A stretch of 64,000 nt of DNA from Rhizobium sp. LC145 (GCF_001005825.1 NZ_LBHV01000015.1:1-64000); one strand, 5' to 3'. Positions 28,015-37,130 are shown, counted from the stretch's first letter. Notes: generated from the sequence alone by a model not told the origin. Made by a program: numbers and translations.

Positions 28015-29040
28015 ATGACCTCCAACCTTCTTGTGCCCACTCGCCGAGTTTTCCTCGGGCAATCCGCCTTTGCACTGGCGTCCGTCGCGAGTTTCGGCTT
28101 CTCCACCTTTGCCAAAGCGGCTCCCTTGGCCAATGCTGACGAAGTCGCGGTTCACAAGGTCCGTTTTGCGGCTGGCGACAGCTTTCTTGTCGGCAACCTC
28201 TACATGCCAGCCAACTACCGCGCCGACGGCCGCTACCCTGCCATCGTAGTTGGCGGATCGCTGACTGCGGTCAAGGAGATGATGGGCGGCATCTATGCAG
28301 CCGAGATGGCAAAACGCGGGTATATTGCGCTTAGTATTGACTATCGCCATTACGGCGAAAGTGGTGGTAGGGCTCGCCAGTACGAGGATCCGGAGGCCAA
28401 GGCCGAGGATCATGCAGCGTCCGTTACCTTTCTCGCGTCGCGCTCGGACGTGCGCCCGGAGAGTATTGGCCTTCTTGGCATATGCACCTCGGGCGGAACG
28501 GTCCTTTATGCAGCTGCCCGCGACGATAGAATTGCGGCGATTGCTTCTGTCGCCAGCCATCTGGCAGAGCCTGCGGTAACCAATCCCTTGCTCTACGGCG
28601 GACCGGAAGGGGTAGAACAGCGCCGCGCAGCAGGCCGAACAGCCCGCGCGGAGTACGAGCGCACAGGTCAAAATCGGATGATTCCTGCTTACCACAACTC
28701 TGATCCGAGTGCCTCTCATGTCGGGCCGATGGAATACTACATGGACGAGACTCGCGGCGGTGGCGTGATCGAATGGACGAACGCCTTCGCCGTCATGTCG
28801 TGGGAGCCGTGGCTTGCGTTCGATCCCATTCGCGAAACTGGGCGGATAACGACACCGGCGCTGATCGTCCACTCCGACGGATGCGCGTTACCAGATCAGG
28901 CACGCAAGGCCTATGATCTGCTGCAGGGCCCCAAAACCCTTCACTGGACTGACGGCAATCATTTCGATTTCTATGACGGCGGGAAGGTGCCGGAAGCCGC
29001 GCACGCCGTGGCGCAACACTTCGGCAAATATCTCGCCTAA
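28015..29040 (+). CDS. Tat-exported alpha/beta hydrolase with probable Cys nucleophile
   Basis: About 341 residues. The N-terminus has a twin-arginine signal (T-R-R-V-F-L followed by a hydrophobic stretch and AKAAP), so the protein is probably periplasmic. The fold is alpha/beta hydrolase: HYGESGG near the oxyanion strand, the nucleophile elbow L-G-I-C-T-S-G-G with Cys where Ser is usual, an acidic VHSDG and a C-terminal His in DGNHFDFYD. YcjY-like and dienelactone-hydrolase-like enzymes use Cys here. Two ATGs (28012 and 28015) follow AGGAG; the second has better spacing. The substrate is unknown. Confidence 0.78.
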   Translation: MTSNLLVPTRRVFLGQSAFALASVASFGFSTFAKAAPLANADEVAVHKVRFAAGDSFLVGNLYMPANYRADGRYPAIVVGGSLTAVKEMMGGIYAAEMAKRGYIALSIDYRHYGESGGRARQYEDPEAKAEDHAASVTFLASRSDVRPESIGLLGICTSGGTVLYAAARDDRIAAIASVASHLAEPAVTNPLLYGGPEGVEQRRAAGRTARAEYERTGQNRMIPAYHNSDPSASHVGPMEYYMDETRGGGVIEWTNAFAVMSWEPWLAFDPIRETGRITTPALIVHSDGCALPDQARKAYDLLQGPKTLHWTDGNHFDFYDGGKVPEAAHAVAQHFGKYLA

Positions 29041-29471
29041 GAATGCCACCTCTGCTGCCGTTCGAAGCTCATTCCGGGGCGTTCTCGCCTCGGATTCGAT
29101 CGAAAGGCATTCGCTTTTCCAAGATTCTTAGCCCTCGGCATTCTGTGTTGCTCACCCACCGTGAACGTCGCGGCGCAAGGCGCATCGCCGCCGCAAAGCC
29201 AGGTACATCCACAATGATGCGTTTAGCGTCACGCTCGGTTTGAAATCGTTATAGTCTGCAAGGGCCTCTCTACCCCGTCTCAACATCCCATGGATCTTCG
29301 TTGAACCCGAGGTGCGGCACTCCGTTCGAAGCGGGAAAGCCAGGCCTTCCTCAAGCCGTGCTGCGGCCGTCCTTTGCGATGACGCTATTTACTTTTGTTA
29401 TTATATAATGCAAATCTCTTCATCTCGGCTCCGGAGGGGAGCTGACAAGAACGTGAGGAGGGCAATCGCTC
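29041..29471. other. Long non-coding leader of the tct operon
   Basis: About 430 bases without a gene. The first 300 show nothing recognisable. At 29394-29416 an AT-rich site TTTGTTATTATATAAT followed by GCAAAT contains the palindrome ATTATATAAT. Its reverse complement resembles the sequence upstream of the aconitase gene (33473-33488), so a shared regulator is possible. A GTGAGGAGG ribosome site precedes tctC. Confidence 0.5.
29394..29416. promoter_or_regulatory. AT-rich putative operator upstream of tctC
   Basis: The reverse complement reads ATTTGCATTATATAATAA. It shares the core TTGCATT-x-TAT-x-AT with TTGCATTTTATTAT ahead of the aconitase gene. The GntR gene lies between the two targets. 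The link to that regulator is inferred. Confidence 0.4.
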
Positions 29472-30443
29472 ATGCGTAATTTCTTCAGGCACGGCCTCAT
29501 GGCCGCGATAATCGGCAGCTCGCTTGCCGCTGGCGCAATTTCCGTTTCGGCTCAGGGGCTCGAGCTGACGATCACGGCACCCGCCGGAGCTGGTGGGGGA
29601 TGGGATGCTGCATCCCGTTCGCTTCAGGAAGTGATGATGGCGACGGGTGCCGCAAAAAGCGTGCAGGTCGTCAATGTTCCGGGCGCCGGCGGCACCGTGG
29701 GTCTTGCCCAGTTCGTCGGTTCGGCGAAGAGCAGCCCCGACCAGTTGCTGGTTGCCGGTATCACCTTGGTCGGTGCAAGCATCTCCAACAAGTCGCCCGT
29801 CGACCTTACCCAGGTAACGCCGCTTGCGCGGCTGACCGGCGATCCGCTGGTCATTGTCGTGCCGAAGGATTCGCCGATCCAGACGATCGACGAACTCCTG
29901 AAGACCATCAAGAGCGATGTTGCCAAGGCGATCTGGGTCGGCGGTTCGGCGGGCGGCGCGGACCATATACTTGCGGCGCTCGTCACCCAGGCGGCCGGAG
30001 AAGATCCCAGCAAGATCAATTATGTCGCCTATTCCGGAGGGGGCGAAGCGCTGGCAGCCATGCTGGGCGGCCAGGCAACCGCGGGTATTTCCGGCTACGG
30101 AGAATGGCAGGGTCAGATCGAGTCCGGCGACCTGAGGGCCCTGGCGATTTCCTATCCCGAACCGATCGAAGGTATCGAGGCGAAGCCGCTGAAAGCCCAA
30201 GGTCTCGATATCGAACTCGTGAACTGGCGTGGCGTTTTCGCCGGACCCGGCGTTGAGGGTGCAGACCTGGAGGCGCTGAAGGCCTCCATCGAGAAGACGG
30301 TCACCTCCGATAGATGGAAGGAGCTTCTCAAGGCTCGCGGCTGGACGGATTACTACGCTCCCTCCGACGAATTCAAAACCTTCGTCGCTTCGGAAACGGA
30401 TCGCGTTCAGGGCATCCTGAAGTCGATCGGACTGGCGGACTAA
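29472..30443 (+). CDS. tctC: TctC-type periplasmic binding protein of a tripartite tricarboxylate transporter
   Basis: 323 residues with a Sec signal peptide ending near SAQG (residue 29). The Bug/TctC fold motifs are visible: ITAPAGAGGGWDAASR, NVPGAGGTVGLAQF and VPKDSPIQTIDELL. The protein binds a carboxylate in the periplasm for the TctAB membrane complex. It is the first gene of tctC-tctB-tctA. A stable hairpin follows its stop codon, fitting a higher level of the binding protein than of the membrane parts. The ligand is probably a di- or tricarboxylate, given the aconitase downstream. Confidence 0.88.
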   Translation: MRNFFRHGLMAAIIGSSLAAGAISVSAQGLELTITAPAGAGGGWDAASRSLQEVMMATGAAKSVQVVNVPGAGGTVGLAQFVGSAKSSPDQLLVAGITLVGASISNKSPVDLTQVTPLARLTGDPLVIVVPKDSPIQTIDELLKTIKSDVAKAIWVGGSAGGADHILAALVTQAAGEDPSKINYVAYSGGGEALAAMLGGQATAGISGYGEWQGQIESGDLRALAISYPEPIEGIEAKPLKAQGLDIELVNWRGVFAGPGVEGADLEALKASIEKTVTSDRWKELLKARGWTDYYAPSDEFKTFVASETDRVQGILKSIGLAD

Positions 30444-30450
30444 TTCGGGA

Positions 30451-30479
30451 GGCGCAGGGAGGGGCATCCTTCCTGCGCC
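30451..30479 (+). other. Intercistronic hairpin between tctC and tctB
   Basis: GGCGCAGGGAGG pairs with CCTTCCTGCGCC over 12 positions (one G-T pair) around a 5-nt loop. No T-run follows. Such hairpins after binding-protein genes usually protect the upstream mRNA from 3' decay or partly terminate transcription. Confidence 0.65.
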
Positions 30480-30491
30480 CTAGAGGACTTT

Positions 30492-30965
30492 ATGAGCGGC
30501 AAGACCCTACACACTCCCAATCGCCCCGCCGCCGTGGTGGCGGTCATACTCTTCGCCATCGCTTTCATCACCTATTGGGATGCGAGTGCGATGACGGTCC
30601 GCGCCAGCTATGGAATGGGCGCAAACGCGACGTCTTATTTCGTCGCGGTGCTGTTCGTCGCGCTTGGCGTCGGGCATCTCGTCAGCGCGTTCAAGCCTTT
30701 CGATCTGGAGGCGGAAGCGTCCGACTGGAAAGCCATCGGCTGGATAGGTTTGGCGCTTGCTTCGCTCATCGGGTCCATCTGGCTCGGCGGCGGTTTCATT
30801 GTGGGCTCGACCCTGCTCTTCGCATTCACGGCGCGCGCCTTCGGTCGAAGGGCCCTATTGGCAGACATTTGTATTGGCGCCGTGCTCGCGATCCTGATCT
30901 TCCTGTTGTTCAACAAGCTCCTGACGCTGGCCCTGCCCCAGGGGCCGCTCGAACGGCTCTTCTAA
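30492..30965 (+). CDS. tctB: TctB-type small membrane subunit
   Basis: 157 residues with four predicted helices: residues 12-30 (AAVVAVILFAIAFITYW), 42-62, 78-98 and 112-150. This size and layout, between tctC and tctA, is that of TctB, the small integral-membrane component of TTT carriers. Its sequence family is poorly conserved, so the call rests on size, topology and position. It ends 6 bases before tctA. Confidence 0.85.
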   Translation: MSGKTLHTPNRPAAVVAVILFAIAFITYWDASAMTVRASYGMGANATSYFVAVLFVALGVGHLVSAFKPFDLEAEASDWKAIGWIGLALASLIGSIWLGGGFIVGSTLLFAFTARAFGRRALLADICIGAVLAILIFLLFNKLLTLALPQGPLERLF

Positions 30966-30971
30966 GGTGCG

Positions 30972-32474
30972 ATGATGGAATCTTTTGCTCTTCTCTTCGA
31001 CGGATTTTCGCTGGCGACCCAGCCGGCCAATCTGGTCTATGCGGCAATCGGCGTCATCATCGGCACGGCGGTTGGCGTTCTCCCTGGTATAGGCCCGGCG
31101 CTGACCGTGGCGCTTCTTCTTCCGGTGACGTTCAAGCTCGATCCGGGCGGTTCCATCATCATGTTCGCGGGCATTTATTATGGTGGGATGTATGGCGGCT
31201 CCACAACGGCGATCCTGCTGAACACACCGGGGGAAAGCGCTTCCGTCGTTACGGCCTTGGAAGGCAACCGGATGGCCCGGTCCGGCCGCGGCGGGCCGGC
31301 GCTGGCAACGGCGGCGATCGGTTCCTTCGTCGCCGCGCTCATCGCAACGATTGCCCTGGCATTCCTGGCGCCATTGCTGGTCAAGATCGCGGTGAAGTTC
31401 GCGCCCTGGGATTATTTCGGGCTGATGCTGATCGCTTTCGTGACCGTATCGGCAACCTTCGGGTCTTCTCCCCTGCGCGGCCTGACGAGCCTGGCTTTCG
31501 GCCTGTGGCTCGGACTGATGGGGATCGACCAGTTGACCGGTCAAGCGCGTCTCACCTTCGGCGTGCCCGAGCTTCTCGACGGGATCGAAGTCACCACGCT
31601 TGCCGTAGGCCTGTTTGCAATCGGCGAGGCCCTGGTGGTGGCCTCGCGTCATCTCTACAAACCCGAAAAGCCGATCCCCATCAAAGGCTCGATCTGGATG
31701 AGCATGGAAGACTGGGCAAGATCCTGGAAGCCATGGCTTCGCGGAACGGCAATCGGGTTTCCCATCGGGGCGCTTCCTGCGGGCGGCGCGGAGATTCCGA
31801 CGTTTCTCAGCTACAATATCGAGAGAAAGCTCAGTCGGAAGTCCGAGGAATTCGGTTCGGGGGCGATCGAGGGCGTTGCCGGCCCGGAGGCGGCAAACAA
31901 CGCCTCGGCGGCGGGTACTCTCGTGCCCCTTCTGACGCTTGGACTTCCCACGTCGGCGACAGCGGCGGTTATGCTGGCGGGTTTCCAGCAGTACAACATC
32001 CAACCCGGTCCTCTCCTGTTTGCGCAGCATGCCGATCTGGTCTGGGGTCTGGTCGCCAGCCTGTTCATCGCCAATGTCATGCTTCTGGTGCTGAACCTGC
32101 CGCTGATCGGTCTTTGGGTGCGACTGCTGGCAATTCCTTTGCCCTGGCTCTATGCGGGAATTCTCGTCTTCGCCTCTATGGGAACGATCGCCGCCAATCC
32201 GTCGGTGGTGGAACTTCTCCTACTGACTGGCTTCGGCGTGGTCGGCTTCCTCATGCGGCGCTATGATTATCCCATCGCTCCCGCAGTCGTCGGATTGATA
32301 CTTGGTCCACTTGCCGATAATGCGCTCAGAAGATCGCTCCAGATGAGTCTTGGCGATCCCATGGTCTTCCTGCAGCATCCAAGTTCGGCGATCATGACGG
32401 GGATAGCCTCCATCGCGCTGGTCGCGCCGTTCATCTTCAAGGGCCTGTCCCGCTTCCAGCAGGATGAAGACTAG
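30972..32474 (+). CDS. tctA: TctA-type large membrane subunit
   Basis: 500 residues with about 12 helices. The TctA signature is clear: GVLPGIGPALTVALLLPVTF, then FAGIYYGGMYGGSTTAILLNTPGES, and later GVAGPEAANNASAAGTLVPLLTLGLP. It is the transport channel of the tripartite carrier in the inner membrane and uses an ion gradient with TctB and TctC. The GntR gene follows after about 75 bases. Confidence 0.94.
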   Translation: MMESFALLFDGFSLATQPANLVYAAIGVIIGTAVGVLPGIGPALTVALLLPVTFKLDPGGSIIMFAGIYYGGMYGGSTTAILLNTPGESASVVTALEGNRMARSGRGGPALATAAIGSFVAALIATIALAFLAPLLVKIAVKFAPWDYFGLMLIAFVTVSATFGSSPLRGLTSLAFGLWLGLMGIDQLTGQARLTFGVPELLDGIEVTTLAVGLFAIGEALVVASRHLYKPEKPIPIKGSIWMSMEDWARSWKPWLRGTAIGFPIGALPAGGAEIPTFLSYNIERKLSRKSEEFGSGAIEGVAGPEAANNASAAGTLVPLLTLGLPTSATAAVMLAGFQQYNIQPGPLLFAQHADLVWGLVASLFIANVMLLVLNLPLIGLWVRLLAIPLPWLYAGILVFASMGTIAANPSVVELLLLTGFGVVGFLMRRYDYPIAPAVVGLILGPLADNALRRSLQMSLGDPMVFLQHPSSAIMTGIASIALVAPFIFKGLSRFQQDED

Positions 32475-32548
32475 GGGATACTGGAATACCTCCGGGCTCA
32501 CGCCATGTCGGCCGAGCCCGGCGGGATTGGAAAAGCGCAGGTATCTAG

Positions 32549-33430
32549 ATGGCAAGAAACAGTCTGTCTCCTCAGATCAGCAACAGCATCATCGAGTTCG
32601 TGAAATCGAAGGAGATGCGGAAAGGCGAACACCTTCCCCTCCAGATGCTGGCGGACGCGTTTCGCGTTTCCCGCGCGCCCGTGATGAGCGCCCTGCGCCG
32701 CCTCGAAGGCGAAGGGGTCGTGCGCGCGGAGGCAAACCGCGGCTATTTTCTCGCGGTCGACGCGGAAAACCTGGGCGACGCCTCCCGGCCGACCGAACGG
32801 GAAGACGGCGAGGACGCCGTCTATTTCCGGATTGCGGAAGACCGGCTGGCGAGCAGGCTGCCGGAGCGGGTAAGCGAAGCCGAACTCATGCGGCTCTACG
32901 AGCTGCCGCGCAGCCGGCTTTTGAAGATCCTGCACCGTATTGCCGACGAAGGCTGGATCGAGCGGCTACCAGGGAATGGCTGGGCATTCAGGCAGACGCT
33001 GACATCCAGGCAAAGCTACGAGGACGGCTATGCCTTCCGCGCCGTTATCGAGCAACAGGCGATGCTGCTTCCGAGCTTCGAGCCCGATCTCGAGGAGCTG
33101 CAGCGTGCCCGCCAGACACAGACGGCGCTATCGGCCGGCGGCTATCAGACCTGGTCCCGCGCCGAGATATTCAAGGCGAACAACGAGTTTCACGAAATGC
33201 TCGTCGGGTGGTCGAAGAACGAGTTTTTCCTGGACTCGATCAGGAGGATCAACCGCCTGCGTCGACTGATCGAGTACCAGATCACCATCGATCGCAGCCG
33301 TCTCCCCAAACAGACGGAGGAGCATCTTCACATTCTCGACCTTATCGAGAGCGGTCGAAGAAGCGAGGCTGCGGCGTTTCTCTACACGCACATCATGGGC
33401 GCGGGCCGGATCAAGGCCCCGCAGGTTTAG
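32549..33430 (+). CDS. GntR/FCD family regulator with two winged-helix domains
   Basis: 293 residues. Residues 8-70 form a GntR-type winged helix (HLPLQMLADAFRVSRAPVM, ALRRLEGEGVVRAEANRGYF). Residues about 92-150 look like a second winged helix (LPERVSEAELMRLYELPRS, LLKILHRIADEGWIERLPGNG). Residues about 155-285 form an FCD-like helical ligand domain with a His (NNEFHEML) in a metal-binding position. Most GntR/FCD proteins have one HTH, so the extra domain is unusual. It lies between tctA and the aconitase gene and probably controls both; effectors of FCD proteins are often carboxylic acids. Confidence 0.82.
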   Translation: MARNSLSPQISNSIIEFVKSKEMRKGEHLPLQMLADAFRVSRAPVMSALRRLEGEGVVRAEANRGYFLAVDAENLGDASRPTEREDGEDAVYFRIAEDRLASRLPERVSEAELMRLYELPRSRLLKILHRIADEGWIERLPGNGWAFRQTLTSRQSYEDGYAFRAVIEQQAMLLPSFEPDLEELQRARQTQTALSAGGYQTWSRAEIFKANNEFHEMLVGWSKNEFFLDSIRRINRLRRLIEYQITIDRSRLPKQTEEHLHILDLIESGRRSEAAAFLYTHIMGAGRIKAPQV

Positions 33431-33471
33431 CGTGCAGGCGCATTCCGGTAGAGGGTTTTGTGTTCTCCGAA

Positions 33472-33495
33472 TATTGCATTTTATTATCATAATAT
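33472..33495. promoter_or_regulatory. AT-rich inverted repeat upstream of the aconitase gene
   Basis: ATTGCATTTTATTATC lies within an ATATT...AATAT inverted repeat about 60 bases before the aconitase start. It resembles the site before tctC in reverse orientation. It is a possible GntR operator or promoter region. Confidence 0.4.
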
Positions 33496-33547
33496 GTAGA
33501 AATGAAGCGAGCGCCGAAGCAGGTTCGGCAGCGAGTTGGATAGCACG

Positions 33548-36172
33548 ATGACAGCAGTCGACACGTTGGAAGCCGAAGGGTGCGTCTATCAGTTCATCGA
33601 CCTTGAGAAGGAAACCGATGGCAAGCTGAACCAGATGCCCTTCATCCATCGCATCCTGCTCGAAAACGTCCTGCGGCGCGGGGGCGAGGATGCTGAAGCC
33701 GCCAAGGCCGCGATCCTGGCCTGGCTGGATACCGGCACGAGCGAAGCGGAAATTCCCTTCCTGCCCAATCGGGTGCTCATGCATGACACCACTTGCGGCC
33801 CGGCCCTGGTGGATATCGCCGGAATGCGCTCGGCGCTGGCCGAGGCAGGTGGAGATCCCTCCTTGCTCAACCCGGTGGTACCCATTGACGTATCGACGGA
33901 CCATTCGGTCGCCGTCGACGCCTTCGGTTCCTCCGAGGCCCTCAATGTGAACATGCAGCGCGAATACGGTCGCAACAGCGAGCGATACCGCTTCATGAAA
34001 TGGGCGGCGAACACGCTGAAGGATTTTCGGGTGCATCCGCCGGGCACGGGCATCATGCACACTCTTAATCTCGAACGCCTGGCGACGGTGGTCGCGACCG
34101 AGGAGAGCGAAGGCCGGCCATGGGTGGTGCCGGATACGCTTATCGGCACGGACAGCCATACTCCGATGATCAACGGCATCGGGGTGCTGGCATGGGGTGT
34201 CGGGGGGCTGGAGGCCGAAAGCGTCTTCTTCGGCATGCCTGTCGCTCTTCGCGTGCCGGAGGTTGTCGGGGTACGTCTCACCGGCCGCCTAAGAGAAGGC
34301 GTGCTGGCGACCGATTTCGCGCTGACGGTGACCCACGCCCTTCGCCAGATAGATTTGCAAGACAAGTTCGTTGAGTTCTTCGGGCCGGGTGTCTCGACGC
34401 TGACGGCAGGCGAGCGGGCGGTGGTGGCGAACATGACGCCCGAGTTCGGCGGAAACAGCGGCTATTTTCCCATCGACCGAATGACTCTGGACTATCTCGT
34501 CTCGACGGGCCGCTCGCGCGAGCATGTCGATCTGGTGGAGCGCTACGCCCGTCGGGCCGGGCTGTGGTTCGATCCCGCGGCGGAACCGCGTTACACGTCC
34601 GTCGTGTCGATCGATTTGAGCAGGATCGAAGCGAGCCTTGCGGGTCCGTGTCGGCCACAGGATCGGCTCGCCGTCGGCGAGGCTGCGGCATCCCTCGCGC
34701 CCTTGAAGAGGAAAAACTCGAAAACTGGAGGGGAGGGCGAGCCGAACGACGGCGCGGTCGCGATCGCGGCGATAACCAGTTGCACGAATACGTCCGATCC
34801 TCGGCTGCTCCTTGCCGCGGGATTATTGGCGAGGAAGGCGAGGGCGTTCGGCCTGCGGCCGTCGCATTGGGTCAAAACCTCCCTTGCGCCTGGCTCGCCG
34901 ACCGCCGAGCGTTACCTGACGCGCGCGGGCCTGCTTGAAGACCTGGAAGCGATCGGCTTCGGCATCGTGGGGTATGGTTGCACGACCTGTATCGGCAATT
35001 CCGGACCATTGACGGAGCCGATCGAGCGGGCGATGTCGGAGCGGGATATTCTGCCGGTCGCGGTCCTCTCGGGAAACCGCAATTTTCCAGGCCGCGTGCA
35101 TCCGCAATTGGAGGCCGGATTTTTGGCCTCGCCGCCGCTCGTCATTGCCTTCGCCCTGGCCGGCACGGTCGATATCGATATCACCCGTGAACCCATCGGC
35201 ATGACGGCCGATGGTCAGCCTGTGACGCTTGCGATGCTTTGGCCGACGGCAGCCGCGATCGACGAGGCGGTGGCCGCGGCGTCGGATCATGGGGATTATT
35301 CGCCGGCTTACGAGAAAGCTGAAAGCAGCCCCGCCTGGCAGGCGCTAGACGCGCCGACCACGACGCTTTTCCCATGGGACGACAAGTCGACCTATATCCG
35401 GCGGCCGCCATTCGCCGGCTTCGGCGAGGGCGCGCTCCTCGGCCGCTATCTGGCTCATCCGATCATGGTGCTGGGAGACGATGTCACCACGGATCATATT
35501 TCTCCGGCCGGGGCCGTTCCCGCCGGCAGTGCTGCCGGGAAATACCTGGTGGAACGCGGCGAAAACCCGCTCGATCTCAATGTCTATTCTTCCCGCCGCG
35601 GCAATTGGGAGGCCATGGTCAGGGGCCTGTTCACGAACAAGACCGTCCGCAACCTGCTAGGATCGGACATCCCTCCCGGCTCCACCGTGCACGTTCCTTC
35701 CGGGCAGGTCATGCCGCTTTGGGAAGCGGCAGAGAGATATAGGCTCGAACAGCAGCCCCACGTCCTGGTGGCGGGAGAGCGCTACGGAATGGGCTCGTCC
35801 AGGGATTGGGCCGCCAAGGGCGTGTCTTTGCTCGGGGTCCGGGCGGTGCTCGCGCTGAGCTTCGAGCGCATTCACCGCTGGAACCTCATCGGCATGGGCA
35901 TCCTTCCTCTGAGGCTACCAGCGGAATGGGGGCCTTCCGGGCTTGCATTGCAGCCGGGCGACCTCGTCGAGGTGGACGCCGAGGAGACGCACATCGCGCC
36001 AAGAAAGCCCGTGCGCATCGTCATCAGGAGACGGAACGGCGAGACGATTTCGTTTCAGGCTACGGCTGCGATCGAAACCTCGACCGAGGTGAAGATCCTG
36101 CAAGCCGGCGGAATACTGCCGCTCATCCTGCGCAACGCCCTCGAAAGCTCCGAAAACAGGGAAGTCGTGTAA
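33548..36172 (+). CDS. acnA: Aconitate hydratase, AcnA/IRP type
   Basis: About 874 residues, the length of AcnA-type enzymes. The 4Fe-4S cysteines are present in TSCTNTSDP and GYGCTTCIGNSGP. Other motifs are IGTDSHTPMINGIGVLAWGVGG, RNFPGRVHP, DDVTTDHISPAG and GERYGMGSSRDWAAKG in the swivel domain. It interconverts citrate, cis-aconitate and isocitrate. As it sits with a tricarboxylate carrier and GntR regulator, it is probably a catabolic paralogue rather than the main TCA enzyme, and could act on a related substrate. The ATG at 33548 is preferred to a TTG at 33536. Confidence 0.85.
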   Translation: MTAVDTLEAEGCVYQFIDLEKETDGKLNQMPFIHRILLENVLRRGGEDAEAAKAAILAWLDTGTSEAEIPFLPNRVLMHDTTCGPALVDIAGMRSALAEAGGDPSLLNPVVPIDVSTDHSVAVDAFGSSEALNVNMQREYGRNSERYRFMKWAANTLKDFRVHPPGTGIMHTLNLERLATVVATEESEGRPWVVPDTLIGTDSHTPMINGIGVLAWGVGGLEAESVFFGMPVALRVPEVVGVRLTGRLREGVLATDFALTVTHALRQIDLQDKFVEFFGPGVSTLTAGERAVVANMTPEFGGNSGYFPIDRMTLDYLVSTGRSREHVDLVERYARRAGLWFDPAAEPRYTSVVSIDLSRIEASLAGPCRPQDRLAVGEAAASLAPLKRKNSKTGGEGEPNDGAVAIAAITSCTNTSDPRLLLAAGLLARKARAFGLRPSHWVKTSLAPGSPTAERYLTRAGLLEDLEAIGFGIVGYGCTTCIGNSGPLTEPIERAMSERDILPVAVLSGNRNFPGRVHPQLEAGFLASPPLVIAFALAGTVDIDITREPIGMTADGQPVTLAMLWPTAAAIDEAVAAASDHGDYSPAYEKAESSPAWQALDAPTTTLFPWDDKSTYIRRPPFAGFGEGALLGRYLAHPIMVLGDDVTTDHISPAGAVPAGSAAGKYLVERGENPLDLNVYSSRRGNWEAMVRGLFTNKTVRNLLGSDIPPGSTVHVPSGQVMPLWEAAERYRLEQQPHVLVAGERYGMGSSRDWAAKGVSLLGVRAVLALSFERIHRWNLIGMGILPLRLPAEWGPSGLALQPGDLVEVDAEETHIAPRKPVRIVIRRRNGETISFQATAAIETSTEVKILQAGGILPLILRNALESSENREVV

Positions 36173-36176
36173 TCAG

Positions 36177-37130
36177 TCATTCGGGCGGAGGCCGGTCAAG
36201 AGCACTGGCGAAGGCGCGGCGTGGCCGACTTTGATCCTGTGAGCGGGTGATCTGCCGCTTCAATGCCTCGCAGAGACCGAGAGCGGCGATCGACAATGGC
36301 ACGGCCCCCACACGTGTTATTCCGAACTTCTGGATCGACCTTGGGCGGAACGGTCGCTGGACTATGGGAAGCTCTCGAAAGAGATTGGCGTAAAAGCTGC
36401 TGATGATTGCCACCCCAAGACCGGAAGCCACGTAGGAACATGCGGAGCTGTTCGTGTGGGTTTCGATCTTGACGAAAGGCTTGACGCCGTTTCGAGCAAA
36501 TGCCTGGTCGAGGACCAGGCGGTTCGGCCTTTGACGGCCGATGAGGATCAGAGGGACATCGACCAGATCGCCGGGGGTCACCTCTGATCGGGCAGTCAGT
36601 GGATGATCTGACGGAAGGACGCACACGTTTTCCCCGGTCGCCACTTCATCGACCACGATGCCGGAGCCGAGGTTTTCTTCCAGCCTCAGTAAGCCGATAT
36701 CGATCACGCGATGTTCGACAAGCCGTCTTATGGCCGTGGTTGTCTCAAAAAACGTTTCGATGCGAACGCCGGGGAAGTGGTGCGTGAAGTCGATCAGCAT
36801 TGCGGGCGCAAAGTGTTCCCACATGCTGATCGGCAATCCGACGCGAACCGTTTCCTGACCCGAGACCCCCTTCCTCAGATCTTCCGCCCGGGCCGACATG
36901 CGCTCGAGCGCCATCAAGACGTCCTGCGCGTCCTTCGCCAACAATATCGCCTCAGGCGTTGGGATCAGGCGGCCTTTTTCGCGCAGGAAAAGGGTCATCG
37001 AAAGATCGGACTCGAGCTGCTGCAAAAGGCGACTGACCCCGGATTGGCTCAAGCCGGTCACTCTGGCTGCAGCAATCGTCGAGCCGGTCGTGATCAGGGC
37101 ACGAAGGATTTCCAGTTGATTGAGGTTCAT
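36177..37130 (-). CDS. LysR family regulator of the first peptide-import operon
   Basis: About 317 residues. The winged helix is typical (LEILRALITTGSTIAAARVTGLSQSGVSRLLQQLE), and the effector domain follows. The ATG at 37130 (MNLNQLE) fits the family; an ATG at 37154 adds eight residues. It is divergent from the ABC operon starting at 37255 with about 125 AT-rich bases between. It ends 4 bases from the aconitase stop on the other strand. It probably activates the adjoining operon in response to the imported compound. Confidence 0.86.
   Translation of the reverse strand: MNLNQLEILRALITTGSTIAAARVTGLSQSGVSRLLQQLESDLSMTLFLREKGRLIPTPEAILLAKDAQDVLMALERMSARAEDLRKGVSGQETVRVGLPISMWEHFAPAMLIDFTHHFPGVRIETFFETTTAIRRLVEHRVIDIGLLRLEENLGSGIVVDEVATGENVCVLPSDHPLTARSEVTPGDLVDVPLILIGRQRPNRLVLDQAFARNGVKPFVKIETHTNSSACSYVASGLGVAIISSFYANLFRELPIVQRPFRPRSIQKFGITRVGAVPLSIAALGLCEALKRQITRSQDQSRPRRAFASALDRPPPE

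Noticed and set aside
27904..28872. N-terminal extension of the LysR gene upstream of 27903
   Set aside because: LysR proteins start at the MRLDQL position; the rest is antisense to the Tat-type hydrolase gene.
30314..32266. Long plus-strand frame across tctC, tctB and tctA
   Set aside because: It runs in another frame through three well-recognised genes, is rich in Arg and Gly and matches no family.
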